The notes under the pieces were generated by a model. That model searched no databases and was not told the origin of the DNA. It was given only the letters and a program-made list of their open reading frames with translations. 64,000 bases of DNA, taken from Rotaria sordida (lineage: Eukaryota; Rotifera; Eurotatoria; Philodinida; Philodinidae). The DNA lies in the NCBI GenBank assembly GCA_905250125.1, contig CAJNOL010000782.1, positions 35,013-99,012 on the forward strand, in the 5' to 3' direction. The first letter of the stretch is position 1, and every line of letters starts with the position of its first letter. Positions 1 to 11,992 of this stretch are shown piece by piece. The translations under genes and the position numbers were made by a program.

Positions 1-1308
1 GTCCCGACTCAAAAGCGATCGGGCACCTGGGAATGTTCCCTTGTTAGCTGAACTTACAAATGTTTATTTAATTCACGTCTACTATATTAAATATATATCA
101 CAATATTACAGCTGTATAACTTTTTAAATTTCATTACATGCATTTAGAATAGCATAATACTTTGTCGTCAGCCATTTGAAGACGGAATTTGTTTTTTCAA
201 GTAACTTATCTTAATGCAAGTTTGGTTTAAATTCATTCGTTTTCATATTATGGTCTACTTCATTAACTCTTTGGAGAAAGATGACGCATATGTGGCATTT
301 TTCTGAAACATTCGAGTCACATGACATGGAATAATTGATATATTGTGTATGCATCGAAACATTTGAATCTGCTTGAGATAACGGAAACGTCCATGGGTTT
401 TCTATCCTTAAGGAGTTGAATTAAACACTGCTACTTTCACATTTTATATTCTAAATAAATAATGAATTTTAGTTTTGTTATCATCGTATATTAGTGCTTT
501 CTCACATTTGCGCAAAGCATCAATATAAGAAATTTTTCTAAAAAATTGTTTCGATGGAAAAAAAGGACATGGTTTTTTTACTGATTCATTTGTAAACATC
601 ATTTCTTTTTCTTGCGTTTCCTCTATTACTCGAACTGTATGCATTTTCTGTTGTTCACATTTCACTCTTTAACTTTGGATCTATCAATAATTTAAGCCGT
701 CAATTTTCTAATACATGATAGAGCGAAAAAGAAATTATTTAATTGAACTTCGCTATCTTTTAAATATGACTACAATTGAAATTCTATTTAAAACAATAGA
801 GCTTACTCGAAACGAGTTAAAAATTTGTTTTTTAATATCTACTATTAAAGAAATCATTGAGGTATTGCATAGATAATATATATCTTTAGCCAATAGAAGG
901 AGGAAGAGAGGCCTTTAAAAAGGCTGAAGTGTTCTCCTTGCATAGTCATTACTTTTTGATTATTTATCATAGATAACAAATATTTGTCTTTCTTATGATG
1001 TAGTATTAACAAATAAAGTCAATTAGATGTATAGAATGAATAAAAAAGGTATTATTTGTGTTATTTAACCGATGCATTAGACTAGTTATTTTACAATATT
1101 AAATATAGATGAAATCTTATTTCTTAGCTTCTTGAAAATATTTCAATGTGAGAACTCAAAAATATTTTTATTAAAAAGCTTGCTGCACGGTCTTTGTAGG
1201 GTTAAAACGCGACACATAATGAAGTCGCTATCCTTGAAAACGGCAACCAATTAATAGGTGTGACACTGTTCGTGACAGGAGTAAAAAACCTGTATCCTAA
1301 TCGAAAGG

Positions 1309-1990
1309 AGACTTGTTTTTCAAGTTCGCTATTTCAAATCAATTCGTAGTCCACAAAGCAGAAGGACACCTAGTTCCTTTGTCTATAATGCAGTGGTGAC
1401 AAAATTTTTTGTGGCATTAGCAAAAAAGCTTTTCAAAATTTCACCTTTAAAATCCTTTATCATAACTTTATAAACACTTGTTTTGATATATTCTTACGAA
1501 AACTAACCAAGACAGTCAATGATGATGTCAATGTGAAATATAAAATGATTTAACACATTCGTTTCTATGGTTATTACAGTTTTCGAAGAACTACGAATGA
1601 CTTGCTTTGAAGAAATGTACCAATGATTCGATTGCTTTAAAATATGTCAAAAAAAAATGATTTAAAAGCAATAATCAGAGATCTGCACGATTCGAAGTCC
1701 ATAATAACGATAGAAATTCGAAAAAAAATCGGTGCATATTGTAGTTTTGTGAGAAAGGTTGATAAGTCTGTAGTTATTTTGAATTCTCTTCCTAAGTAAT
1801 GTATTAAGCCCTCCTCTCTCTCAAAAAAAGTCACTTTTCGTCAAAATGATCAAAATTGAGATAAATTCATCGGAAAATAGTCCGTCATCTGCTCTTTCAT
1901 AAATGACAAAAATTTTTACTCAGCATCTTTTTTTTCCAAAAATTTTGGAAGATTTTCGTCACCACCTATTCGAAAAACAAGTCGTTTTTA
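1309..1990. repeat. Old, diverged foldback repeat
   Basis: The two halves match each other in reverse complement in patches. GACTTGTTTTTC occurs near 1311 and again inverted near 1975. GTGGTGAC occurs near 1393 and inverted near 1960. The tip near 1580-1710 pairs around TTTCTATSGTTATTA and an inverted GATTGCTTT. Divergence between arms is high, so the ends are approximate and two nested elements are possible. Confidence 0.35.
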
Positions 1991-2101
1991 CAAAAAACCG
2001 AAAATCATTTTTCATTTTTCCTAGAACCTAGGTTCAACGATGTAGTGCCAGCAGAAATCTATCATAGTAAAAGATAAAGTCAAATATTTTTTTTTCTTTT
2101 A

Positions 2102-2306
2102 AAGCTTGTGTCTAGGGCTAGCCTTTCTTGTGGTTCTTTTTTAAAATAAGCCTTTTTATTATCATATAAAAAAACACCTCTATAAAAACAGCAGCATTTT
2201 TGTAGTTTTTTTGAGTCATTAAACTTGTCATCCCTTTTCTTCGCTTAAAAAGTGCGAGTTTAAAAAAAGAAGGGCTACGAAAGGAGCTAACCCTAGACAC
2301 AAGCTT
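2102..2306. mobile_element. MITE-like element with terminal inverted repeats
   Basis: The left end AAGCTTGTGTCTAGGGCTAG is repeated in inverted orientation at the right end, ending at about 2306, with one or two mismatches. Pairing continues inward (CTTTC, then TTCTTTTTTAAA), giving arms of at least 45 bp in a roughly 205-bp element with no coding capacity. The target duplication is not clear, so the superfamily is unassigned. Confidence 0.7.
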
Positions 2307-4776
2307 TCAAACAAAAAAATTTAAATGTATAAATGAAGATCTACCGAGAAATCTTGTCGCTACGATTGAGCTATTGTTGACCCTTGTTTGGTGAATATCT
2401 CTGTCAAACGTCATGATATAGGGCTGAAAATTTTACCATAGCCATTGCTCACCAGTCTCAACATATCCTAAAAGCTTCATGCAATTTGAATGTTCTTGGG
2501 CTGGGATCGATTTTTGAGAGGAACCTTAAACATTGTTGCAATCATTAGATAATATTAACAGATCGTATAGAATGCATCTGACAAACAAATAATGCCCACA
2601 TTATCATAAAGAAAATGACAAACATTGTTTCTTTACATATTGTCACCTTCTTACGACAAGTAAAATGTTGTCTCTTTTTACGGACTAGGATTTCTTTCTT
2701 GTCTCTACCTAATACTGCGATATCTAATCTGTCTTTCAACGCCCTTCATCACATCACATCATGACAGTATTCGTTTCATAAAATCCGCCAAATTTTCGGT
2801 ACTGAATCGACGAGTATAACTAAGCAATAACTGAGCCATCTGTTTGACACATATCGATGAATAGAAAAAGATTATTCAAAAGTAAATCGAACTTGCTATC
2901 GAACATTGTTATGGTGTTTTCTAACATTTGATGTAGACAAATAAATATCATGTGCTTCTTATGGAAGAAATATTACTAATTCTCAGAACTTTTTGATTCC
3001 CCTATGTAAATTTGTTTCTTATTCTAACTCGATTTCATTTTTCTTACTCAAATTTATTTTTATAACATATATATTTACTGCATTAATAATGAGTATTCAT
3101 TCAATTAGTTCAATTCTTATTATTAACAATAATAAAAAAATATAGAACATTTGAAGTTTTAATCAAATTTGAATCAATTATTAATTATTCAATATATATT
3201 TATTCTTGTTTATTAATATCTAAAGAAACTTTAACCATTGAATATTTTCTATCACAAGTAATTTAAACTGTTATTCCATGAACTAACCATATGAAATTTG
3301 ATTATGAACGATGTTCATGGTTGATAAACACATGTTGGAAAATAAAGAAGATATTCTCTTACAGAATTAATATCGAAATAAAACCAATCAACTTCATGAT
3401 TTTTCTGCTGATGATCTGTCGAAATTAAAACTATAGAAAGTTTTTTCATTACATTGGCAGGTGAATAAATTTTTCAATTCTTTGTACAACACTCAAATTC
3501 TATTTCTATCTTTTGTGGTTACATCAGGAGCCTATCTTTCAATCATAAAGTCAATGAGAAAATTCAGGTTTAATGAAACTTTTTAGGATGTTAGAGCAAT
3601 CTATATCACATTGTTTTTCTGAAATTTAACCCTTATCTGTGTTTAGTACATCGACATATTGAAGACACGAAATGAAAAAAAGGAATTCTGTCACGGTTTG
3701 GAAGGATCGAATGTGCCAATGAACATATCATCTGATGTAATATTTTTCCTTTCTCTGTGTGCTGTTATACAATCGATATTACTTTGTATAATCGCGTCAC
3801 TATTATGCTTATCTATGGATGATTGAGCCTCATTCTCTTTCTGTTGTCATATGCTTCTCATGTTTTGTCTTTTCTCTCTCATCTCTGTCGTATGTAAGCT
3901 TGTGTTTTATGTGAGATAGGAACAACTGGATGATGGAGTAGTGAAGCGAACATCGTATATCGAGGAAAGCGGTAACGCTATTCCTCCAGTTTGTCATTGT
4001 GATTACAATGAAAATGCTGCAACAGTAACGAAACATTTCTATTCATTTATTTTTCGTTACAGAAACATTTTCTTGTGAGCAGTACCATAAACAGATGCAT
4101 TTGAGACGAAGTTTGAGTTGTCTTCGGCAACTTTTATCTAGTTATATCAATAGTTGTAAGTATATTTCAGATCGACCTATTTGAGTCAGTATTTACTGGA
4201 AAAAAAATTAATCATAAATATCGTTATTCTTGTGTGTCTCGTTACATTTGGAAATTGGAAATTTATAAATAGGGCATAGTACACTTCATGAAGAAAACAT
4301 CTTTAAAAGAGCTACTTTTGTTATTGAATCTGAGCACTATTAACAATTTGGTAGTCATGTTCTCATAGAAATTCTTAGTGAAACTTCTTTAAAATGTGTG
4401 ACAGCAATAAAACAGTTTATTTCAATTGTTTTATACATTTCAATGCAGCATATCAATAATCCATTGAAACGAATGATCTATTTTGTTACATACACAAACT
4501 TTGATATTTCTTGTGTAAGAATGCTAATCCGATGGAAATATCTATTTGATTTTATATGAATCACCAATTACCATTTTATTTATCAAAGATTTTTCTCTTT
4601 TATTCTTGTCGCATGTATTGAATATGTTTACACAAAGCCAAACATTTGAAACAATCAATAAAAAAAGTAGAATTTATTAAAATTTCACATGTCAGTTGTT
4701 CAATTGAAAGATTTTTGTTTTCGTACAATAGGTTAAAAAAAATTCTGTCAAGAAACCAAATGAAAACTTTTTTAAA

Positions 4777-5190
4777 TTATACATAACTTGAATAATAATC
4801 ATCATCATCCATAGTGTTATATAGTTCATTTGTTGACGTTGAAAATGCTTGACTGTTTTCATGTTCTATAAAAAACACAATCGGTCGTTGATCAAATGGC
4901 ATGTTCAGTGCATGCTGTCTTGTTAATTCATATCGTTCAATAAATTCAAATGGTTTTGTATTCGATTCGTTCGATATATGTAACATATTTAACGCATCTA
5001 AAGCTATCTGAGTTGTCATACTCATTGAACGAGTTCGAATTTTTATACGACGCTGTTGTCGTCGAAGACGCTGTCGCATTCGACGTCGTTGTCTTCTTGA
5101 GCATGACTTTTGTTGATTAGGAATTGTAGATAAAGATGACGACAGCAATTGTTTCGAACATTGTTGCAAAAATTTTCTACGTCTCGTCAT
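4777..5190 (-). CDS. Orphan arginine-rich protein, 137 aa
   Basis: This is a single open frame of 137 codons with no recognised family. Residues about 30-53 form a strongly basic tract of Arg and Gln (RRQRRRMRQRLRRQQRR), which could be a nucleic-acid-binding or nuclear-localisation segment. The C-terminus ends in an acidic and tyrosine-rich tail (MDDDDYYSSYV). No signal peptide or membrane segment is visible. The gene is transcribed away from the membrane-protein gene starting at 5511, with about 320 bp between the starts. The biased composition and length favour a real gene, but expression is unproven and the function is unknown. Confidence 0.5.
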   Translation of the reverse strand: MTRRRKFLQQCSKQLLSSSLSTIPNQQKSCSRRQRRRMRQRLRRQQRRIKIRTRSMSMTTQIALDALNMLHISNESNTKPFEFIERYELTRQHALNMPFDQRPIVFFIEHENSQAFSTSTNELYNTMDDDDYYSSYV

Positions 5191-5510
5191 TCATAGATTT
5201 TAATAAAAGAAGTTTTACAAAAAATAAGTAGATAATTATATATAAAAAACAGGTTGACAACCAAATATAAAAGACAAAATTGATTTATATTTAAAGATTT
5301 CGAATAAAATTGAATGTTTTTGTTTTTCTATTTATATCCATTGCCATTATGTTTTTAACTCATCAATTCAATAGCCAGCTGCGTTTCTCATATTTTGTAT
5401 GCACTTGTGGTACCGTATACTACAATGAAAAGCGTTTGATTGTTGTTCTTTCTACATCATTCTTTCATCTTATTTTGTAAGAGACAAATACAAAAAAAAA
5501 ACAAAAAGAT
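5191..5510. promoter_or_regulatory. Shared divergent upstream region
   Basis: This 320-bp spacer separates the starts of two oppositely oriented genes and must hold both 5' flanks. No defined promoter motif was recognised. The call rests only on gene arrangement. Confidence 0.35.
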
Positions 5511-6159
5511 ATGCAATTTCAGTTGGTTGTACTTTTTTTCTTAGTTTCTCATCAGTTTTTTAATATCACGATTGCTTTATCCAATAATGATTCAAACAAT
5601 TCTTCAATAAATATTAATCTCTATCAATGTGATACTAACATGTCAATAATCGATAATAGTAGTATCAGTATTGATATAATATTCGATTCATGCGATCTCA
5701 ATTGTTGTACATCAAATAATTCAAATTCAACAAGTATCAAATTATCATATTAAATATATGAAATTATTTTCTTTCATTTTAGTATATTCGACTAGATGTC
5801 AAGTGACTTTACAATCATTTATAGGTGTCTGTCTTGGTCGTCTCTGTTATTCAGGTGAATGTAATCAGTTTGTATTACTAAAAAATATAACTTATTACCA
5901 AAAGATAAAGAATAATAATACAGAAATTATGCATGAAATTCGTTCATCTCTTTCTTGGTCTTCATTTGTTAGTTCAGCACGAATAAAACTGATTTTATGG
6001 AAAGATTACAATGATTTATCAATACATGATAGTATATTAATTCTATTATTAATTATAAATATATCTTTAACATTGTTGACATTGTTTGTTGTTATCAAAT
6101 CAATAAGCCATGCGAGAATGCTTGCTGAAAAAAGAGCACGTCGATATTTACTATATTAA
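5511..6159 (+). CDS. Secreted-type single-pass membrane protein, two exons, ~199 aa
   Basis: Two open frames join through one 49-bp GT-AG intron (5734-5782). Exon 1 (5511-5733) ends one base into a codon and exon 2 (5783-6159) continues in frame at YSTRCQVTLQ. The stop that would end the first frame lies inside the intron. The protein starts with a hydrophobic signal peptide (MQFQLVVLFFLVSHQFF). It then has an Asn/Ser-rich ectodomain with many NxS/T sites and about nine cysteines, including a CC pair, followed by a C-terminal membrane helix (SILILLLIINISLTLLTLFV) and a short basic tail (AEKRARRYLLY). This is a type I membrane topology. The Cys-rich pattern resembles small receptor ectodomains, but I cannot place it in a named family. 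Confidence 0.65.
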
Positions 6160-6699
6160 GTGAAGTTAAAGTGTACTCCGTTTTGTTTTTGTAAATATTA
6201 TTTGTCTTATTTTTTTCTGAAACATCTTGAGATTTTTTTAATAATTGTTTTCATTTGTCATAGTCAACAATAATTCAATGTATGAATTTAAAATTCAATT
6301 TTAAATGAATATCATGTAGTATAATATTATTTTTTATTGTTGAATATTCTCGATCTTTTTCCAACGATATTTATTTGCGTAATTTTCATTGATCTGATAA
6401 CACTTGAAAAGTAAACATATTTTTCTCAAATTTTTTTAAATGTTATAGTATCAAGCTAGAAATTGATGAATACTTGTTTTTGATTATATTGAATAAATTT
6501 CTCCTAAAGAAAATATCCTACAATAGCCTATTTGGCGACAACAACCCATAAATGAACGAGTTTCAGTTTTAAAAAAATTGATTTAAGAGGATCATAGTTA
6601 TATAACTTTGAGTAACTCTAAGAATTGCAAGCACTTTTTTTTTTTATAGAGAATAAAAGTTATGCAATAGTATTTTTTTTTTAAACTTAATAATCATAA

Positions 6700-7260
6700 T
6701 TCAGACCTGAGCAAGTTTAGGTCGTATGTTTTTTTTTTTTGACTTAGACTCGAAAATCGGGTTACATTGACTCGAATCAAACAGTCGAGTCATTCATTCA
6801 AAAAAGGGAACTTATGTAGATCTCTTAATAAATTTGCTAAAAAAATCATATATGTTCGTATTACATCAGTACCAGTTGAACGTGTGTTGTCTCAAAGAAG
6901 GTTTTTAATAAAATCCCATCGTTTAAGTTTTATAGAAGCTAATATTTGTATTTTAACATTTTAAAAGTGTAATAAGTCATTAATTTAAATGGTAATACAT
7001 AATTTGTGCTTGCGAATAGGTTTAAGTTTATAAAAAATGATGTTTTTTTTTACTGTGTTGTGCAATTACATAGAAGAAAAGTTGATTTTTATTGTTCTTT
7101 GTTTTTATTGTGAATAAAAACTACGAAGATGATATTCTGTCACATGAAAGACGTGTTGTTAATATTCTTTATAAAAGTAAATAGAAAATAGAAATATCTT
7201 GACTCGACTTGGACAGGAAAATAGTTTGACTTGCCTAGTCATGCAAAAACCTGATTATCG
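6700..7260 (+). pseudogene. hAT transposase remnant
   Basis: A 65-codon frame (6767-6964) ends in SVPVERVLSQRRFLIKSHR followed by LSFIEANICILTF. This resembles the C-terminal dimerisation segment of hAT transposases (S-P-ERVFS...R..LS......L.FL). The rest of the transposase is missing. GACTCGA-type short repeats flank it near 6740-6790 and 7200-7215, as often seen at hAT ends. Known: this C-terminal motif is diagnostic of hAT. Inference: this is a truncated, inactive copy. Element boundaries are approximate. Confidence 0.5.
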
Positions 7261-7436
7261 ACATACAAAATTATGGATAATAATCAGTTAAACAACATCC
7301 TATTCACCAATAATTACTTGTTTCTTAGGTTATTGAATTTAAATATCCAAATACAAAATCGAATTAAAGTGCGCAAGAATACTGATTTCTCTTTATTAAA
7401 ATTTCAAGACAATGTTAACAAAAAAAAACCTGATGT

Positions 7437-8147
7437 TTAACAATTCTGTTCTACATGTGCCAAACTGTTAACATTAGCACCCATATCTGAAAGAATCTGT
7501 TTCAATTCATTCACAATCGATGGTGACATTGTTTTTGTTCGCCTAAAAAACATAAATAAACTAATAAAATTTCTATTGAATATATTGTTTTTGTACGTAC
7601 GAAAGTAACCAAATAAATTCAAGTTTTATATCAAGAACTGGAATATTACGACAAGCATAGACAAGACTATAATCAACATAATTCGATTTGATTACATTAT
7701 AGTCACCCTTTTGAACTATAAGAACAAACAACTATAGAAATAATTATTAAAACAAAAGAAACTCTTACGTGGACTATCAAAAGTAAGAATAAATGCACCA
7801 GGTTCTGAAGCATTTTTCGCTTTAGCTGTACCTCGAATACTCGTATATTCACCGAGCCAATTTATTGCTTGATTCCAAACAGCTACTGTTCCATCAGGAT
7901 TTGATGTATATGTTGCATTGACACATTTGGCTCCAGTTTCAAAAATGATATCATTTCGATAACTTTCATACCATAAACCAACATACTAAATGAAAATGAA
8001 TTCTATCGTTTGAATTTATTAATAAATAAAAAATAAACTTACTTTAGTAACATCAAAATCTTTTTGTGTGACAATTTTTGGACATTCGTTTGCTAATGAT
8101 AAATTAGCAAATGAAAAAAGTGTGAAAACAATAATTGAAAATAGCAT
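7437..8147 (-). CDS. Secreted lipocalin, apolipoprotein D type, four exons, 180 aa
   Basis: Lipocalins are secreted eight-stranded beta-barrels that carry small hydrophobic ligands; ApoD/Blc-type members act in lipid handling and stress. Exons are 8043-8147, 7769-7985, 7601-7715 and 7437-7542, with introns of about 53-58 bp. All phases close, giving 180 residues, the usual length. Residues 1-19 are a signal peptide (MLFSIIVFTLFSFANLSLA). The first structural motif is present as FDVTKYVGLWYESYRND (GxW with the preceding FDV). CVNATYTSNPDGTV and a YSLVYACRN strand follow, and the C-terminal helix is SPSIVNELKQIL. Four Cys (residues 22, 56, one in YACRN, and the last residue) can form the two disulphides typical of the group. 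The ligand cannot be predicted. Confidence 0.92.
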
Positions 8148-8869
8148 GATGAATGATATTATTGTTACGTTGAATGTCTCTTATATTTATAGGGATTTTT
8201 ATTCAAGGGCAATATTATATAAGCGTATAAGGTTCATGAGAACCTTATATGAAACATTATATAACCGCTGATATATAACATAGTAAGATAACAAAAACAA
8301 ACCAAGGCCAAGTAGTCAAAATCCTTATCAGCAGATGGCTAAATTTACATGAGAACTATTATTAAATCTTCTCAATTGGACTTTGAATCATTCTCAGCAG
8401 CTTTTCATTACTAATGACAATTATACAATAAGACCAATTTCAGTGCTGCTGAAATAAACTAAAACCAATACGATCGTTCTTTTATGTTTTTTTTTAATAA
8501 TACCATTGCAAATACACCTCGAAAGAAGTTTTTAGCTATATCGTACACATATATTCATTAATTGATATTTATTTTTGTTCGTTCTTTTACTATTTACCAC
8601 CGATTTCAATTCTCTATTTCTTTGTCTACTTCATCAACGACTGTCAGAAAAGAAAATCTAATAAACTTATTCAATCATGATCTTGTTTAAAATATTTCCT
8701 ATTGTCGAAATAAATATTTTATTTTATTTCATATCTATGTTTATCATCAAATTATAATTAATACATTGGATACGATTCGACTTTATTAGAGAGTAGCTCT
8801 ACAGATTCATTTTTGTGTGCATTCATCTTTCGATAATCGCATTCATTGGTCTTTTCATTCTGTGCTGAT

Positions 8870-9215
8870 CTGTTGTTTTCTTTTTTCTGTTTGTAACATC
8901 ACATGGAGTAAAGTAACCATTCTGCAGTTTGACGAAAGTCTTGTAAGGTCTTTTTCTGCATAGCATGCCATTCGAGAAGCTGAATCATCAACCCATTTCA
9001 AGCATGAATTTATTGATCGCAAGCTCGAAGAAAAGGAAAGATCTACGTGCAATGCCGGCAGACGCTGTACTGGCTGCTATGTAAAGAGAAGAGCACGACA
9101 GTCAAGAGAAGCGAGCTATAAGCAGCAAAGAAAGTAAAAACCTTCTGTTCTGATTGTGATAAAGTTTTTTGTTTTCATTGTTTTAAGAAGAAGCATTATG
9201 CTATGGAATAAAGGC
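8870..9215 (+). pseudogene. Probable piggyBac-type transposase 3' relic (zinc-finger end)
   Basis: Two plus-strand frames, offset by a frameshift near 9135, together read CNAGRRCTGCYVKRRARQ and then KTFCSDCDKVFCFHCFKKKH. The CxxC...CxxC...CxxCF...H spacing resembles the cysteine-rich finger at the C-terminus of piggyBac transposases. Upstream the frame is broken by stops, as in ITWSKVTILQ followed by a stop before HAIREAES. The segment is more GC-rich than its surroundings. The rest of the transposase and clear terminal repeats were not found. Another Cys-rich relic is possible. Confidence 0.4.
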
Positions 9216-9660
9216 CTCAAAAAAAAGTACTGAAGGCAAAATAGATAACACATTATGTTTAACCTCCTGTCCAAGAAAAAAAGCAAAAGAAAGTGCTTTT
9301 CTATACAGTTTCTCGTTAAAATATAGCGTGGCCCACCGGTGAGTCACATCGTGGTGAATGTGTTAAATAAGTATTGCTTCTTGATTGAATACAATGAAAT
9401 TCTTTTGTTTATACACTCAGCTATTAGTTTGAAACAATCAAATTTTCTTTTCGCACGGCGACAAACATTTTCATATTAATTATTTTTGGTAAATCCGAAT
9501 AGTTATTCTTGTTATGATGATGGGTTATTATTACTCTTTCAATATTGATATTCATCGCTATAACGTTTTATTTTTTTTACAATTTGCTTGATGTTTTTTT
9601 CTTTCGTTTATGTAAAAAACAGAACTAAAAAAAAAGATTAAAACAAAATATACATTTAAT

Positions 9661-10257
9661 TTACAGACGATATGAAAGTCTGTCATAATAATAATACTCT
9701 CCCCATGGTTGTAACGGTGCTCCATATCCATCATAAAATACATCAGCTAAAATTCTAATCCAATCAGTTAACCACCATACAAATGATGCAACACTAAGAA
9801 TAACACTAATGACTTCAGCTGTAGTAAAAAACCTAGAGTTTTTTTTCGATATACTAATAATAGTTATAGGCCATCCAATAATACATCCAAGTGAAATAAT
9901 TAATTTAAAAATGCCAGCAATAATATATCCAGCTTCACCTCTTGATAAAACAAACCAATCAACACCAAACATACCAGTAAAAAATGAAAGAAGAAAAACT
10001 GTTAATTTAGTTCGTTGTTCATAATTACAAACACCCATAAATCTCCATGTTATATATCCACGATAACATTGACATATGTAACCTTGACAAAAACCACGAC
10101 CACATTCAATATCTAGTGTACACCAACGGTCCCAACGACGTGAATGATGTAAACCTCGATCAAAATGAATTTTACCTCTTCCAGATATAAAACGACTATC
10201 TCCCAAAACAATTAATAAAATGAAAATAACGATAAAAATATGAATCATATTATGCAT
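9661..10257 (-). CDS. TM2-domain membrane protein with Cys-rich ectodomain, ~198 aa
   Basis: This is an intronless frame. The start chosen (10257) puts a signal peptide first (MHNMIHIFIVIFILLIVLG); an upstream in-frame ATG at 10305 would add 16 residues and bury it. After a basic spacer comes a compact cysteine cluster (CTLDIECGRGFCQGYICQC) that looks EGF-like. The TM2 domain follows: TKLTVFLLSFFTGMFGVDWF, a turn, GYIIAGIFKLIISLGCIIGW, and a further hydrophobic stretch (VISVILSVASFVWWLTDWI). TM2 proteins have two helices joined by a short loop carrying a DRF-like motif; here that position reads GVDWF. The cellular role is unknown; animal TM2D proteins have been linked to Notch and phagocytosis. 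The C-terminus is Tyr-rich. Confidence 0.75.
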   Translation of the reverse strand: MHNMIHIFIVIFILLIVLGDSRFISGRGKIHFDRGLHHSRRWDRWCTLDIECGRGFCQGYICQCYRGYITWRFMGVCNYEQRTKLTVFLLSFFTGMFGVDWFVLSRGEAGYIIAGIFKLIISLGCIIGWPITIISISKKNSRFFTTAEVISVILSVASFVWWLTDWIRILADVFYDGYGAPLQPWGEYYYYDRLSYRL

Positions 10258-10305
10258 GTCACTGTTAATAAAAGCGTAACAAAAAATGGAGCAAATTTTA
10301 TTCAC

Positions 10306-11624
10306 ATTTATTATTTTTGCAAACGAAAGTTTTTTTCTTCTATTTGATTTATAACACTTTTTTTTTCTTTCTCCTCAATATATTCTCTTTTATTGACTGC
10401 TATTTACGCACAAAAAAAACAATTCTTAATTTTATATATTATATGCGAAAAAAAACATGTATCTATATATATCTTGTAAATATTCTAAAAAGAAGCAATA
10501 TATGAAATGGATAATCGTGCGATGAATAAAAAGAATAGTAATAGAATTTGATGCGTAGTGTCTTCTTTTCTATGATCATTTCAACAAGTCTGATGTATCT
10601 CTACTCTATGTTGTTTAAATGTCAAGTATTCAAATAAATGGCATCATAGACGAATATTGCATGTATATTTATAGTATTGAAGACCTTCGACTAGATTTCA
10701 CTTAATATGTGAGTGAAATATGATCATTAAATGAGAAAGTAAGATAAAATTCACTTACGATGAAGATATTCATTATAACATAAGAGATAATTAATATTCA
10801 AAAACTTATTGACATACCTCTAATATTATTTTAAATGTACATTTATTGATATTATCATAGTATTGACAGTTGGAAAGAATGATAAAATCATTAAATGCGT
10901 GACCAAAAAATATTTTTCTTGTAATTTGATGTTTTATTTAGAACAGTTTGAAGATAAATACTTATAATCGAGTTCAAAATAATGATTCTACTTTTGATAT
11001 CAACACTTTCTGTTTGTTAAGAAGATAAATAATAACGAATTTTAGTATATAATTGATCTGTATCGAAAATCTTATCATCGATTAAGGAACTATGAAGAAG
11101 ACAAGTATTTCATTTTTAAAAATAACAAGAAAAAGTATAAAAAAGATATTAATATTAAAAAGTCTATTATTTAATTTCATTTACAATCAAACATTGAGTC
11201 ACATCGTCTAAATATTTTTCGTTTGTAGTTTATTTTGCATGATACTTCGATATAACGATTGCCGTCTGTTCGAAAGCATGGTGTTATTTTTAATGTTGAA
11301 TTTTAATTAATTTTTTTATATAGTGTACACATTATAGTATACGAAATCATCAAGGTTAAAAAATATTTCTTATTTTTTCAAAATTCTACGTTTTTTGTTT
11401 TTTTTTTATGGTTACTATCCAAATAAATATTTCGATCGATGTTGTTCTTTGATTTATATTCTAATAGAATAATTGTATTCGATACTTGAATTTTAACTAC
11501 CATGGATATGTGATTCGCCAATTCTATTAAGTTTTGTCTTATTTATCTAACTTTTAGATTTGTAAAAATTTTTAGTATTTATTAGCTTTAGGATAATTAA
11601 CTAAAAAACTAATATCAAATAAAG
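10306..11624. other. Intergenic, nothing recognised
   Basis: AT-rich sequence with homopolymer runs. No gene, RNA or clear repeat structure was supported on either strand. Confidence 0.4.
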
Positions 11625-11837
11625 TTATTCTTTTTTGATTTGATATTTATAATCTAAAAAATGATTTCCACTTAACGTCAAACAATTCATCGAACTTTTA
11701 TTTTTTGGAATCACTTTTGACATTTTTTTTTGTTTAGATTTTTTTTTTTGATAACATAACGATTCATAGTTATTATTCTTACTAAAATTTATTTCAAGAA
11801 ACAGTATTAGACAAAAAAAAAGAATTAATTTTATCAT
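11625..11837 (-). CDS. Possible small secreted peptide, 70 aa
   Basis: The frame starts with a good hydrophobic leader (MIKLILFFCLILFLEINF) followed by a lysine-rich, low-complexity body containing two Cys residues and runs such as KKKSKQKK that could act as basic cleavage sites. There is no family match and the composition follows the local AT richness, so chance is a real alternative. Confidence 0.25.
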   Translation of the reverse strand: MIKLILFFCLILFLEINFSKNNNYESLCYQKKKSKQKKMSKVIPKNKSSMNCLTLSGNHFLDYKYQIKKE

Positions 11838-11992
11838 CTTGTCAATTAATCAAAACCAATGTTGTTTTCTCGAAATATGATCTTTTCTCAGATATTTCTT
11901 TAGGCGTTAAATATGACTTCTTTAATATTAAAATAATACTCTGATTTGAATTAGTCATTTACTTTTTTTTAAAGGTTTTTTTTTCTTATTAT

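Larger units (their letters stand above)
1..4776. other. Gene-poor AT-rich stretch
   Basis: No coding region could be supported on either strand. The short open frames here lack signal peptides, recognisable motifs or convincing splice continuations. The two structures that stand out are the foldback repeats annotated separately at about 1.3-2.0 kb and 2.1-2.3 kb. Confidence 0.5.

Noticed and set aside
2118..2300. 60-codon minus-strand frame
   Set aside because: It lies entirely within the terminal-inverted-repeat element and includes its ends.
9809..10024. 71-codon plus-strand frame
   Set aside because: It is antisense to the TM2-domain gene, which has a recognised domain.
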